A DNA stretch of 64,000 nucleotides from contig PUDQ02000032.1 of NCBI GenBank assembly GCA_002964805.2, positions 992,001-1,056,000 of the forward strand, written 5' to 3'. The stretch's first letter is position 1; the number at the start of each line of letters is the position of its first letter. A program made the translations under genes and the position numbers. The DNA is from Trametes villosa (Eukaryota; Basidiomycota; Agaricomycetes; Polyporales; Polyporaceae). Below, in pieces: positions 1-12,210 of this stretch. The notes under the pieces are model-generated. The model was given only the letters and a program-made list of their open reading frames with translations. It made no database searches and was not told the DNA's origin.

Positions 1-1661
1 ACAATGCTGATTGACTACTCAATCAGTTGTACACGTACGAACGCGATGCCCTGCTTTCTATTATTCACGCCAGAAGACTTTACAACTCCCAACTACACCC
101 AAACCGTCTTCCTTCGGAGATTCTTGGCGCTATCTTCTTGCTGTTGCGCTCGCCGGGTATCATCGACACTGCTAACTTGACAGGTCCTTTGTACGACTAC
201 TCCGACGTCCTATCTGCTCTGAGGGTTTGTCATAGGTGGTACCAGGTTGCTACCACGACTGCAACGCTTTGGACGTTCATAGACTTTGCCTATGACGCCG
301 ACGCCACCATCAAACTACGGAGAACGCGGAAGGCGCCTCTACACATACGATTTCCGCTCGATATGTTCGTCCCTGACGTGCTGGTCGATTTCCTCCGACT
401 CCATGGCAGTCGCGTTATAGAACTGCACCTATGGGCGGGTGAATACGCCTCTTTGTTCAAACTCCCTGGTCGGCTTAATGTCCTCGCGGATCGTCTTGAG
501 CGGCTGGCCCTCGTCGGCACCCAACGCGGCGGTACTGTTACGCTTCGCAGCCTCTTCCTCGGGTATACACCAGCCATGAAGGCCCTTGTCCTGCAACGCG
601 TACCATGGGTCCCTTCGAACGCGTTCCCTAACTTCATTTATCTTGACCTATCTCGTCTCCCGTGGTTTCTCATCGAAGTGTTTCTGGATCTCCTACGGAA
701 AGCCCCTCAACTTCAACTCCTGCATGTCGATGAGTGCAACATCGACATCTTCGACTTCGACGGCAGCAAAATTGCATATGTGTCTCTCCCTCGCTTGCGC
801 CGCCTGTCTTTCGGCCACCTGTCTTTCGACCCCATACCCCACATACTCTCGCACCTCGACTTGCCCGCGAACGTGATGTTTCGGCTGTACTCCCTGAGGT
901 TCTGGCAAGACGGTGGCGACGACGATTTCGAAGATCTCGTCTTGGCCAACCCCTTCACCGTATCCAATGACTTCACGCGCCTCGAGATAGTCGTAGGGAT
1001 GAATTGGCGAAAGCTTGTCGCCGAAGGCGACTCCCCCCGCTCAGGGGGTTTCTGGGTCGACTTCGTCCTCCATGCCGTTACAACCTCTGAAGACTGGGAG
1101 GGGTGGCTTCTCAATGTCGGTCATATGGTGTCTCTATCTTCCATACAGACGCTCTGCATATCCGTGCGTTTTTGGGATACCCTCATTGACCTCGCCGACT
1201 ACCTTCCCCGACTGAAGTCCCTCATCGTCGAGGAACAGACACCTTCCGCGGAAGACGGCCGGGAGTACGCAGCTGTAGCCTGTGTGGCCACCCTCCTCTT
1301 ACAGGACGACCCGGTGTCATTGCCTAACCTAGAGTCGCTCGCCATCGATGCTTGTTGCGCGCTTCCAGACCACGAAGTGATCGAGGCGGCCGTGCGGAGG
1401 CGTCACCGATACAAGCGACGTCTGCGATTCCTCAAGATCCGGGTCGACCCGAGTCAGTACACGACGGAGTACATCTCGGAGAAGTACACAGAAGTCTGCA
1501 AGTATGTCGATGAGGTGCTCTTTGTGTCGGAGCCTGTATGGCAATGGAAAGTGAACGACGGCTGGCGCGCCGACCACGATTATTGGGTGTTGCGTCCCTC
1601 GGAGGACCCGATGCGTGCGATGGAGTACTGGTACGACGAGCCGATGCATGAAGACAGCTGA
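1..1661 (+). CDS. F-box/leucine-rich-like protein, 5' end outside the window
   Basis: The coding exon opens at about base 27, directly after a good 3' splice site (TTGACTACTCAATCAG), so earlier exons lie left of the window. It runs unbroken to a TGA at 1659-1661, about 544 residues. Near the N-terminus is an F-box-like stretch (LPSEILGAIFLLLRS) followed by a conserved 'alR.VCHRWYqVAtttatLWtfI' segment, typical of basidiomycete F-box proteins. The remainder is leucine-rich with irregular repeats. By family it would be a substrate adaptor of an SCF ubiquitin ligase binding Skp1 through the F-box; the substrate is unknown. Two more genes of this class lie at 52.7-57.1 kb. Confidence 0.8.
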
Positions 1662-1986
1662 TGCAGCGGGCCCGATGTGAGACGCGTCTGGCCCCTTGTG
1701 CAGGTATGTTCGTTTCCAATGATAGGATCTTGTTTCGGATGCGCAAGTACTTACCGCCAATGGTGTTATTCAGCCAATTGCGACGCTCCTGAATCTCAAG
1801 GCACGGCCCTTCGTATTCATTGGCCCTAGGCTAAGGCAGCGTACGCACGATGTGATCGTGCAGCATTCATTGGCTAGAACCCCTTCTGTCACCGTCTACG
1901 CCCATTGGACACCTCTCCCTGAGCTTATTGGATACCTCTCCCCGCCCCCATTGGATAGTCCCCGCACCGTATCAGCAACGCGCTGC
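1662..1986. other. convergent intergenic gap
   Basis: This gap lies between two genes whose 3' ends face each other. It holds several ATTGG pentamers (about 1817-1950), but no promoter is expected between convergent genes. Nothing else is recognised. Confidence 0.5.
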
Positions 1987-2752
1987 TCACGTCCGCGGAT
2001 GGTCGTCTTGCTCCGCGCCCACTTCACCAATATCCTCGAGCCAATCCTGCGCGTCGCGACGTCAGCAATATACCCAGTTCAGAACCCGCCGGCACCGACG
2101 TCGCGTACCTCAGGCCTTTCGTGGATGTATCGTCCCATCAATTCCTTGCACCGTTGGTCGTTCAACACGACTACATCTACCCCTCGGCTTCGCAGAAGAT
2201 CTTCGTCCCCCTTGAAATTTACGTTCTCTCCTATGACGACCCGTGGAATCTTGTACAGTAATATTGCACCGGTACACATGCTGCACGGACTGTACGTTTC
2301 GACCGGAACTAACTTAGACCTAGACCGACCAGAAGCCAGACATTCGATCAGCGAGCTTCACGCACCTTAGCGTTGTGTACTGCAACGGCCCGCCAACGGA
2401 AAGCACCCCGTTCCTAGATTCAGCGCCGCCCCATACTGAATGCAGCGGGCAGCTCGGGACTCACCATAGTCGCGTTGCGATAGACACCAGGCATCTGCCG
2501 CCCCGCGTCATCGAGGGCTGCGATCTCTGCATGGAGGATCGCCGAGCTCTTCTGCACGCGCAGGTTGTGCCCTTGTCCAATCACCAGCGGCCCGCTGCCC
2601 TCGCTGCTCTCCCCGCCCGTGCCCGCCCCCGCACCGTCGTGGCGCACGAGGGCTGCACCAATAGGCACGCCCCCCTCGTCGAAGCCCCGCTGCGCGTGCG
2701 CGAACGCGGTCTCGAACCCCACTTTGTCCGCGTCGCTGATGGGCGGTGGCAT
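1987..2752 (-). CDS. FCY1: cytosine deaminase (FCY1-like), 4 exons including a 14-nt micro-exon
   Basis: Predicted enzyme hydrolysing cytosine to uracil in pyrimidine salvage; fungal enzymes of this family also convert 5-fluorocytosine. Exons: 2752-2465, 2379-2366, 2289-2109 and 2046-1987, all with GT-AG introns (85, 76 and 62 nt) in consistent phase, giving 180 residues against about 158 in yeast. The zinc site is visible: HAE near residues 74-76 supplies His and the proton-shuttling Glu, and PCSMC near 102-106 supplies two Cys. MCTGAILLYKIPRVVIGEN is the strongly conserved family block. The micro-exon encodes YTTL and is needed to reach the PCxxC motif. The C-terminus (RPEDWLEDIGE) resembles the yeast tail. 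The start is the first ATG of exon 1; in-frame sequence upstream has no other ATG nearby. Confidence 0.93.
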
Positions 2753-3494
2753 CGTATCGGTGCTAACGCGCGTTGCCTCCACCTTGTCGGGCCCGGGTGT
2801 GTTCTGCGATCGGGGTGGGGGGCGAGCGGAAATGAGCTCGGGGCCTCGGGCGCGAGCTCTTGGCCGTACACCGATAAGGGCAACGCGCGGCGTCCCAGCA
2901 GGCCGCGGGGTGGAACACGACTCGGAGCTTTACCTGTTCGAATGGGAATCATGCAGGTCCCCGGAATCCCGTGCCTCGCCCTCGTGGCACATGAGTGCTG
3001 ATAGAACCTCGAAGGCCGCTCGTGGGTTCTAGCCCGCGCATTCACGATAGGCCGGGTGGGCCGTTCTCGTTCGAACGCGCCGTGGCCATGAATACAGCAC
3101 TCGGTATGTACCCAACGGCGCAGTGCTAAGATCATGATCGCCGCGGCGAGGACGTCACCAGGTGGCACTGTTGCAACTCTCGCGTATCGGACAGGCCGAA
3201 GAAGCAATCTGAAGTACCCGGCGGAGGGTCAGCACGATGTCTCAGATCTAGGCACATGTGCACCTCGCGCGGAGCGATGGCAGCACGCAAGCAGGCAAAG
3301 GTTGTGCGGGCGATCGCATGAATTACGATCAAACTGGTAATGTGAAAAAAGAGCTACCCTCAGCCAATAATAATAATTAAAGGAATCTAATAGCCCAGAG
3401 TCAATCGAAAGGAATGCCATGAAAAGTCGTTCAGCGGGTCAAGCTGGGGGGAGGGGGGTTAGATTGGGTGACTCCAAGCAGCGCGTAGTGGGGC
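2753..3494. other. intergenic region
   Basis: About 740 bases between the cytosine deaminase start and the 3' end of the secreted-protein gene. It would contain the deaminase promoter. No coding exon or repeat is recognised. Confidence 0.4.
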
Positions 3495-5578
3495 TTACCT
3501 CGATCCTGCAACCTTCTCCTCCACAACGCTGGCAACGGAGCCCAGAAGGTTCGTCGGGCAAGCCACGGGGTCAGCGCGCGCAATCAGCGCGGCACGCTCA
3601 GAGCGGCCAGTGTAGGCACGGCGCGAGGGGCTGCTGCCGAAGCATTTCTAGAGAGCATCTGGTGAGCGGCACTGTCTCAGTTGAGATATAGGTAACAGCT
3701 GTACCTTGAAGAGGTCGAACGTCTTCGAAAAGAGCGGGACGGACGTGCCCTTCTTGAAGAGGCTGAAGAAGTCCGCGTCCGCGCCGGCGTTGACAGCCAG
3801 GCCGCTCGTGATGTCGACACAGCCGCCGAAGCTGGTGCCCGCGGCGTTGCCGCTGGTGGAGGTGGACGCCTCGGCCGCGGCAGTCAGGGACAGGTCGAGG
3901 GCAGCGTCGGCGTCAAGGTCGAGGTTGATGGTCGCCTTGGTCTTGCCGCCGAGCGCGCTGATACCGAAGTTGAGCTGCGAAGATCACAAGTTTTAGCATC
4001 ATGAAACATGTTCGGAGAATCTGAAGAGGGCGCTTACCGAGGGGATGAGGTGCGCCGCAATCTGGCCATGCGAGGTGACGTTGGGGCTGACCGAGAGCTT
4101 GACGTTCGAGTCGCCAGGCGTGAACGTGCCGGCCTGCGAGTTGGCGCCAGGAGGGAAGAAGAGCTGCAGGCCCTTGACGTCGTAGGCAAGGTCAACGTCC
4201 ATGTCGACGTTAGCGTCGAGCGACGCGGTCGCCTCGACGTTCACGGTGAAGGTAGGGCCAATGCTGAAGATCCTGAAGGAGAAGTCAGTAAATGTCCTTG
4301 CAGAGACATCCTTGAAACATACTTAGGGAAGTCGAGGGCAGGAATGCCGACCTCGAAGACCTGGATCTTGCCGGAGCTGATCGAACCCTGTCATTGTAGC
4401 ATGAGTTTAATTCTCACTGGAGGCATGTCGGATAGCACGTACGGTGAGCGTAGCACCCAGGCCAAGGGTACCGGTGATAGACGCGTCAAGACCGACGAAC
4501 AGACCGAACTCGGACAGCTTGGGCGGGATGATGCTGCCAGCGGCGGCAACACCGTAGTTGACGTTCCCGTTGACCTTGCCGTCGAGGTCGACCTTGGCCT
4601 CCCCAGAGAAGCCGGGGACTGCGCCCTTCTGCGGGCAGTCGATCTTCTGGTCGAAGATGGGGAAGTCCTTGTCGAAGTTGATCGGGCTGCTGCCAGTAAC
4701 GTTCTTGTTGAAGTCACCGAGGAAGTTGGCGTGCACCTGGGCGAGGTCTATAGGAAGGTGCTAAGTGATTGCTCTACCGTGTATGTGGTTGGTTGGTAAC
4801 TCACTGTGCAGCGAATCGTCGATCCAGCTACCGAGGCCACGCTTGGCTGCAGCAGTGGAGCTGGGCGGCTCGACCGTGAAGTTGCCAGCGGCACCAGGGA
4901 CAGAGGAACCCATCAGGAAGAGGGTAACATCGCCGTTCCTGCAGCACTTCGTGAGCAATATGTTGTCATGGATGCGGGAAGAGGACATACGTGGGAATGG
5001 TCACGTCGTCGAAGTTAGTCGCGAGACTCATGCCCTTCACAACAGGCTCAGAGCCATCGCGGCGAACGATCGAAGAACGTTTGCTAGCGGGGATGGACTG
5101 GTCCTGGTGCACCCAGTCGCGAGTGACGAGCGCGAAGGGGGTGGAGCCGCACTGTATGGAGGTCAGAACATGTACCGAAAGAGTCGCATAGACAAGGCAA
5201 CTCACGCTCTTCGGGAGGCGGACAAGGGTGCCTGCCGCGCTGTCGGTGTAGATGTGGTCGCAGCCCTTGGAGGGATCTTGGCAAACAAGACGGATGTCCT
5301 GATCGGAGGTGTTGGGGTCACAGTCCATGATCATCCATCCCGCGGCAGGCGTGATATCGGACACAGCAGCACTAGGCCCGGCCTGTGTAGTCAATGTAGA
5401 TGAGCGTCTTCGCCTGAAACGACTTGGAAGAATTGACACTCACAATCCGGACCGTGCCGGAGCCAGTTTCCGAAGCAATGTCCCAGTTACACTCGCCGAA
5501 GCAGGGCTTGGCCCAGTCGTTCGCCGCTTGGGCGGCGATGGGGAGGAGGGCGGCAATAAGGAGCGGGCTGAAGACCAT
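3495..5578 (-). CDS. secreted multi-exon protein of unknown function (DUF7223-like family)
   Basis: The ATG at 5578 opens a clear signal peptide (MVFSPLLIAALLPIAAQAA) before the mature start NDWAKPCFGECNWD. Coding exons with good GT-AG sites follow down to a TAA at 3497-3495, about 550 residues in roughly nine exons. The N-terminal half has paired cysteines and the blocks SDITPAAGWMIMDCDP, DIRLVCQDPSKGC and LVRLPKSCG. The C-terminal half has alternating beta-strand segments (IFSIGPTFTVNVEATASLDA; QLNFGISALGGKTKATINL). This layout matches a family of agaricomycete extracellular proteins that I associate with DUF7223; that assignment is from memory and was not searched. No catalytic motif is evident. 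A basic, serine-rich tail follows the last exon junction. Confidence 0.8.
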
Positions 5579-7045
5579 GATGGCGTCGAGACTCGTAAAA
5601 CGACAGGAACGTCGTGAAAGGAAGGGCTTTAGAAAAAGAGAGGGAGCGAAGAACGAAGAGGAATCACCAGGACCCGTGAGGAACTTGCTCTCACCGGACG
5701 CGCATCTTTATACAGCTGCGCGAGCGCAGAGCGCCGTACGACGTCCGGCGCGCGGTGCAGATCAGACATCGTCGTCGTTGCGGGCGAGATGGTGCGGATG
5801 CCGGTGGCCTTGGCGAGATGCAGTGCGTGTGCCGTTGGACGCGGGCCTAGGGAGATCGCTGCAGCTGTGCATCCCATCATCAAAGATGGCCTCTAGACGT
5901 GCGTTGCGTCGGCGGACTCAGTTCGTACAGCCGAGGTTCGCCATAGGTCAGATTGCTGGGCGTTGAGTGGCAGAGGATGTGGTTGAGAACCGTTGACCTC
6001 GACGCCGGGTTGTTAGAATTGATCTGACTGTCAACCGCTCAACGTGTTGACAGAGACTAGTGTGTTGCAACGGATGGTTCAACGAGCTCGGAGGCTGGAT
6101 ACGAACTTCGATTGCGGCGGTGTGGCGAGAGAGCTCGTCGTCAACGCTGATGATGTGCCGGGTGCATCACCTAAAAAGGCAACTCACCAGGAACAAACTC
6201 CGAAAGGTGAACGGCGCATCATTTGATTTTCTGTAATGTCGTACATGGGTTCAACATGGTCGACCCGCCTCTACCATTGAACCTCCGTACCAAGAAGCTG
6301 CCTGGCGTTCGAGAAATTGACGAAGGAAGAGCGCTGTCAAAGGTCATTAACTATCTCGACGATAGCGGTGGGCGAGGACGACACCCCGAGCAGACGTCTG
6401 CGCAGCTTGTTCCTGTATGATCTACACGCCCGGTCTCGTGTCAACCATGTGCAGTTTCGAATTCGAGACGAGGATCATGATGTACGCGCCTCGCTCACGA
6501 ATAGATGTCAGCGCCCAACTTGATTCCAGTTTCGGCTTGTTCGAGTGGGCCATCGTGGGACGACACCGCCGGACTACCGTCAGCGCCAGGATAGCTTCCG
6601 CGCGGTATGTAGGTAAGCACCCCGGGTGTCGTCCGGTCTCGTTTAGCTCTGGATCAGTGTTGAGTATCGGAGGCATCTGAGACTTAAAACGGGCGAAGAC
6701 TCGGACTTACCCAGCATGCCTGGCGCCCAAAGATCAGACACTAAGATAGCCTCGATGAGTGCGGACCAGTTCAAGTTACCATCCTGTGCATTGGGAAAAC
6801 AAGTACGCCGCCAACCGTTTCATACGAGCACCACAAGGGAATCCGACGACGACCATACTGAGGCACATCTCGGACCCCGGGAGGGGCGGGGGTCGTGACC
6901 TCCGAGACGAGAGCGCGTACGCTGGCAGGCCATCTGTGTAATTCAGGGATTCGATAGGCGATGAGAGATATGTAGTACAGTGTTGCTTGTCTTCTAAGTC
7001 CGTTGATGTTACAGATGCGCGTCCCTGGGGCCCCTATCCCGACTC
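5579..7045. other. intergenic region, nothing recognised
   Basis: About 1.5 kb between the start of the secreted-protein gene and the end of the first monooxygenase. Short open frames exist on both strands, but none has a recognisable motif, a convincing splice pattern or protein-like composition. Confidence 0.4.
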
Positions 7046-9328
7046 TCACACATACCGCTCCTCGTTCCGCAGCAGACCTTCCTCTATCGCTTTGATCTCT
7101 GGATATCGAGCAAGCAGATTTCGATTAGCGACGTTGGATAGCGAAGTGGGGGGAGAGCCGAGACTCACGGAGTGCAAGGTGCTTCGAGTGGAAGCGGCAC
7201 CACGCGAGGTTGCCCATCATTATCCAGAAGTTCGGCACGCCCGTGTCGCGCCACACTGTCTGGAACTCGCCCTCGGGCGTGAGGCCCCAGATGGGTTTGA
7301 GGCGCTGTACGACGCTCTCCCCGCATATGCGCTTGATGATGGGTTGCGGGCCCTCGAAGCTGGACAACAACGTGGTTCGTTACTGAGCGTTACGCCTTGT
7401 AGGGAGGGGAAATCCACAAGTACCCAGTCGCGAACACGATGACATCGGCGTCAACCATGCTGCCGTCGTCGAACTCGAAGCCGGTCTTCGTGAACTTCTT
7501 AATCTTGCTGTCGTTCTTCAGCTTGATCTTGCCGTCGATGACGAGCTGCGACGCGCCGACGTCGAGATAGTAGCCTCCACCGCGCCGGCGCGTATGTGAG
7601 AGGAAGCCAGCACCCTCGTAGCCGTAGTTCAACTTGAAGCCGGCCTTCTTGAGACCCTCGAGGAGCTCCCTGGGTACCACGTTAGATGTCTATACAGGGC
7701 GTATGGGCGAGAAGCAACGTACTTGTCCGCCTCTGCAATCTCCTGCGTCGTCCGTTTAGAGATCTCCTCGTTGATGTAGACAGGCATCGACGCGTCTACG
7801 CGGTCGGCAAGGTCCGGGTTTGAGCCTCCCCACCAGTCTGAGGCACGGAAGGAAGCGTAAGCGACATATGCCCCGCAAGAGATCAGGGTTGGTGCTTACT
7901 CTTCAGTACTCGTGGCATGCCCTCCTTGGTCGTCATGATATACGTGCTCTCGCGTTGATACATCGTGACATCTGCAAACCACAACGTTGAGGATACGAAG
8001 GGAAGGCGGGTGCGCGGAGGAACTCACCGACGCCATGCGCAACATAGTCTGCTGCGATATCGTGCGCTAGGAACAAAGTCAACATCAACCATACGCCGAT
8101 CCGTCAATGCAAAGCTCACCAGAAGTACACGCGCCGACGATCAGCACCTTCTTCCCGATGTGGTCCTTCGCGGAGTTGTGATAGATGGAGTGCAGGATCT
8201 CGCCCTGGAACTCCTCCTGCCCCGGGAACTTGGGGAAGTTCGGGTTGTTCCCGCCGAGCCCGATCGAGAACACGAGGTGCTTGACGTGGAAGACGCGGGT
8301 CGTACCGTCAGGCTTCTCGACCGTGACGTTCCACTCGTCGTTCGCGTCTTGCTCAGCCTTGGTGACCGTCGACGACGTCCAGACGTTCAGCTCCATAGCC
8401 TCGGCGTAGTACTCGAGCCACCCTGCGAGCTTGTGCGCGGGAGTGTAGACGGGCCATGATGGCGGGAATCTGTCACGGTCGCGGTGAGATGAAAGCGATC
8501 ATGCCACATCAAGACTGCACTCACGGCATGAATGGCATATGGTCATACCCTTAACGCGAAGCGACCTCAGCTCGGGTTCTGTTCAGAGACGCGACGCAGT
8601 TGGTACTCACAGACAGGATCATGGAGGCACAGGGCCTGGTAACGATAGCGCCACTGATCGCCAATCCGCTCGTTCTTCTCGATGACGAGCGCGGGGATGC
8701 CCATGAGCTTCATCCGCACCGCGACGTCCAGCCCGCTCTGCCCGCCACCGACGATGAGCACGGTCGGGTCGCTGTCCTCGAACTCGCGCTCGCGCTTGCG
8801 CTCGTCGAGCCACTTCCCGTGGTTCGGGAGGAAGTTGCGGCGCGGGCCGACCTTCTCCTCGAAGCCCTTCAGGTCCTCGAGGTTCGTGTAGAACGTGAAC
8901 CCAAGCCAGCGCCCGTCCGCGGTCGGCACGAGGCGGAAGATGCCGCTGCACGCGCCGACCGCGGACTCGAACGTGAACTCGCCGAGGATCCACGCGAGGT
9001 CCGGGTACGGCGTCTCGAGCTTCGCGGACGCGAGCTTGAAGTTCGACAGTTTGGCCGACGGGAGCCGGTCCTGCAGCAGCTTGCGGATCTTCGCCGCGCC
9101 GTGGAAGGTGCGGAACTCCCAGGTAAGCGCGAGCATGTCGCGCCACCAGGCGTCGGGCGCGAAGAGCGAGAGGACGCCGTCGGTGTTGCCGTGCGCGATG
9201 TGCTGCGCGAGCGAGTCAAGCCAGAGGCCTGCGGCCTTCTCGGCATCGACGTCCGCCGGGACGCTCTTGACACCGAGACGATCGAGGGTGGGAAGGGCGA
9301 CGGGGAGTGTGTGGGTCGCAGCGGCCAT
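7046..9328 (-). CDS. flavin-containing monooxygenase with N-terminal NTF2-like domain, copy 1
   Basis: Start ATG at 9328, stop TGA at 7048-7046, about nine exons. Exon 1 (9328-8611) encodes an NTF2/SnoaL-like domain (about residues 30-170, with the block FAPDAWWRDMLALTWEFRT) and the FAD-binding Rossmann motif VLIVGGGQSG near 192-199. A 25-nt exon (8549-8525) restores WYDHMPFMP, after which FPPSWPVYTPAHKLAGWLE continues. The second, NADPH-type Rossmann motif reads KKVLIVGACTSA. The C-terminal block NLAWCRFHSKHLAL is followed by EIKAIEEG. Such proteins oxygenate soft nucleophiles or carbonyl compounds using FAD and NADPH; the substrate is unknown. It is a paralogue of the gene at 45.0-47.2 kb. 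Confidence 0.92.
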
Positions 9329-10092
9329 GGTTGAGCACTGAGCAGATGCGGGATGTGAGAAGCAGAAGACATCGCGCGAGTACTTATACCTCCTGCGCAT
9401 TCGCACTGCCGATACGGAGAAGCATACGAGGCTTCGACGCGTCTACTGCACAGGGGTCGGGGGAGGGGTCAACTGACGCAAAGAGGTGTTCTTCTGACCT
9501 AGTCACGTGTATCGCGAACTTCGCACTTTTGCGTTGCAAGCGCGCGCTTCCCCATCCTCCACCGTCGCGGCGCCCCCAACGCGGGCAAACACCGAGAACC
9601 AAGGCGCGGACGGGGAGCGATAAGACCCAGAGAGGCAGGAGCGCGCGTCATGGGGACGCAGCGCAGCTCCCTGAACAAGGTGAGACACCGTAATTGCCAA
9701 GGCGTTTGTAGAAGCCGGGCGCCGGGGCGCGGCCACGCACCCCTCGTGATGTGTAGTGTCTCCTCTCGCGGCGGAAGCTGTCGAAGACGGAGGCCCGCAG
9801 GTTAATCGACGTCGACGTCAAGAGGGGAAGTGTCCCCCGTGGGCGGCAACCAGTGCCCAGAGAGGTGGCGACCGTCGGCAGTGGCGTGTGGGCGCAGCGC
9901 AAGTGTCAGCAGTCGTCAGAAAGAGGGTCGCCCCAGCGCGGGTCTCCGAGATGTCGACAAGTCCTTCTAGTTCCACCACGGGACGCGCCGCATTCACATG
10001 TGCGCCCCAGAGAACTGGCTGGGAGAATTGAGCTTAGATGGACGCGCTCGGACCGGACTCACTCTCGTTCTTCAAGAGACGTATGCCGTAAA
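9329..10092. other. intergenic region upstream of monooxygenase copy 1
   Basis: GC-rich host-type sequence holding the promoter region of copy 1. No gene is recognised. Its right edge (TATGCCGTAAA) is the proposed left flank of the Helitron insertion. Confidence 0.4.
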
Positions 10093-10121
10093 CTAGTAAG
10101 TCTTGCGGGAAAACCCGCCAG
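10093..10121 (-). repeat. Helitron 3' terminus: hairpin plus CTAG
   Basis: On the plus strand the sequence is A|CTAG, then TAAGTCTT, then GCGGG-AAAA-CCCGC. On the minus strand this is a 5-bp GC stem with a 4-nt loop, 8 nt of spacer and terminal CTAG followed by T, the usual layout of a Helitron 3' end. Confidence 0.75.
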
Positions 10122-10427
10122 CCACCGATTCCACGTTGTTGATCGAACGACTTGTGAGATTGGGATGCCGAAACAGAGCTACGAACAAGCAGTCGATTAG
10201 GTTCCTAATATAGACGTATAGCTAAGGACTACATGATGAGGTGTACATACACAGATGTTATACATTTCGTACAAGACAGGAAGTATCATATGCAGGTAAC
10301 AGTACAAGACAAAGTACGAATCGAATGCGACAGCGAGACCACCGAAAAGCGACGACGAGGGGTAGAGGTACACATTTCAACGAATCCGCGGCTGAAGAGT
10401 TTCAGCGATAGACGTTCATGACGTCGA

Positions 10428-11232
10428 TCAGGATTTGTTGCCCTTTTTCCCGTCAGTTGGTGTGCGTATCCCGGGCGGGTTACCCCTGCGAGAGCTGAAT
10501 GAAACACATTAATTAAGTTTGTACATTTTCTGTCTCAATGTCATTATATTGAGTGACTTACATAACGACCGCACGCGCCTTGCGAGCGATATGCGTAGGG
10601 GAATCGTCGGCGGTTTCGACGTTGACGAGGCGATTAGTGGATGGACCTGCCGCAGTGGAAGTCACATCCCGAACGTCGTGTTCCTCGGCCGTCGTGTCCG
10701 CGGCGTGCTCGGTGATGGTCTTGTCGAGACTCTCCGTGGCGGGTTGGTGGCGAACCCGCTTCCGATCGCGCTCATCGACGTCAACCTCCGATGCCGCCCT
10801 CTTCCGCATACTGGTCTGCAACACCAAGGGAATGTTAACGACCTTGCTAACATGCACTAAACTGGCCTCGAAACTAACATCGATGTTGTCGACGTTGGAT
10901 GTTCCCTGAGGAGTAGGCCGGATGTCGGCGTTTGACGGACCGACTTCGATAGCAGGTGTCGGGGGCCGGGGTGCAGCTATGAGATAGTATACGTTAACGG
11001 GATTCAAATACGTAGGAGGATGACTTACATGGCTCACGCCGGGACGTCGGAGCCCGTTCCTCGGGCGCAGGGACGTTGCGGTCGACGACGTGCTCGTCAA
11101 CCGGGGTGTTGCGGGTGTTGGGAGTACGACGCGATTGAGCGTTGTCATTGGGGCCGACACGGCGTTGAGCGCCATCCGCAGTATCATCGAGGTCGCGACG
11201 ATCGTTGTTGCGAACACGGTCGTCGTTGCAGC
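10428..11232 (-). pseudogene. severed 3' part of the large acidic cargo gene
   Basis: This piece continues, in the same strand and frame, the gene whose 5' part ends at 13840. Between them lies a foldback transposon. The first segment reads SCCNDDRVRNNDRRD and carries on as an acidic/basic low-complexity region to a GTAAGT donor near 11028. The next exon (about 10978-10558) contains SMRKRAASEVDVDERDRKR, a nuclear-localisation-like stretch. A last short exon ends at a TGA at 10430-10428 (ISRRGNPPGIRTPTDGKKG). With the insert removed, the reading frame joins NDH to SCC without a break. Whether this part is still transcribed is unknown. Confidence 0.6.
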
Positions 11233-12210
11233 AGCTGTGGTAGTTCTGATATAACATGTACCGTCTAATAGCCCAGAGCGCATTACATTAGGAACCGTAG
11301 GGCTTTTATTATAACATTTTCCGGCCCTCCCGCCCTATTAGCAGCCCGGGCACCTGCCTAATACGGCCGGTTTCGGCGGGTGGCTGCTTATCAGCCCGGG
11401 CCCTTCCTATCTCTTGTAGATAACACACTAATCTCATCAATCCGAGCTTCCGGCCACCCGGGTGGCGCGGGAATACGAGCGCTTTGGCTCTCGGCTGGGA
11501 ACCGCCCCAATTAGGCAGGTTCCCCTCATCCCACCTCCCCTAGGCAGCTCTCCCTCCCCGTATCTCGCTCATTCCGCTTCCGATTCGCCTCGCAAATGGC
11601 TCATTGGATTCGCATTACAAAGGGGTTCAATTTGTGTCAATAGCGCGAACTGAAAAGGTGCGTACTAACGTCGCTATACTGTGTACAAGTAGGCCCACTC
11701 AGGCGACGCGATCCGGGCGATATCTCGCCCGTCTCCCGTCGCCCCGGGGCGCGTGTGGGCTCCCCAGAAAGCAGATGAATAGGGCTTTCTGGCGAGCCCT
11801 TGCGCGCGCAATTCCGTCCAGCCGTTCGTGTTCTGCGCTCCGCCCATGTAAGGCTGGAGCACAGATTCACCTCCCGGGCTGTACATCGCTCAATTCGCAT
11901 CAGATGCGGCTTGAACTTTGTACAGCCTCCCAACACTCGATGGTCATTCGCTCATTCAACTTTCCAGCCCAGGTAAAGCATCTAGAAAACGCCAGAAAGC
12001 GTCGTTCGGGGGCCTTGCCCCTGGACGACGGTTTCCTCGATATCTCGGGCATACGACCGCGCGCCGCCACCGCACGCATATCCCCGGAAAGCTGCTGAAC
12101 GCAGCTTTCCGTCGGTATGCTTGCTGTGGCGATCCGACCGCTCGTTGTTGCGCAGCCCCTTCTCCCCCTCCCCATGATACTCTCCCCCTTCCCCTCCCTT
12201 TCCTTCTCTC
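11233..12210 (+). repeat. left arm of the foldback element
   Basis: This arm is nearly the reverse complement of 12870-13839. Matching landmarks include TAATAGCCCAGAGCG, GGCTGATAAGCAGCCACCCG (read on the complement), the shared CAGAAAGC blocks and GAACGCAGCTTTCCGTCGGT. Arm divergence is visible as scattered substitutions and small indels, so the insertion is not brand new. The inner edge is approximate. Confidence 0.8.

Noticed and set aside
1817..1955. Cluster of five ATTGG (CCAAT-box) words
   Set aside because: It lies between two convergent gene ends, where no promoter is expected, and pentamers cluster by chance at this density.
3380..3400. CTAATAGCCCAGAG also present near the foldback element ends
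   Set aside because: A 14-bp match is expected several times by chance in 64 kb, and no further similarity surrounds it.
8600..9334. Long plus-strand frames opposite the monooxygenase genes
   Set aside because: These mirror GC-rich coding sequence on the other strand and have Arg/Leu/Val-biased, non-protein-like composition.
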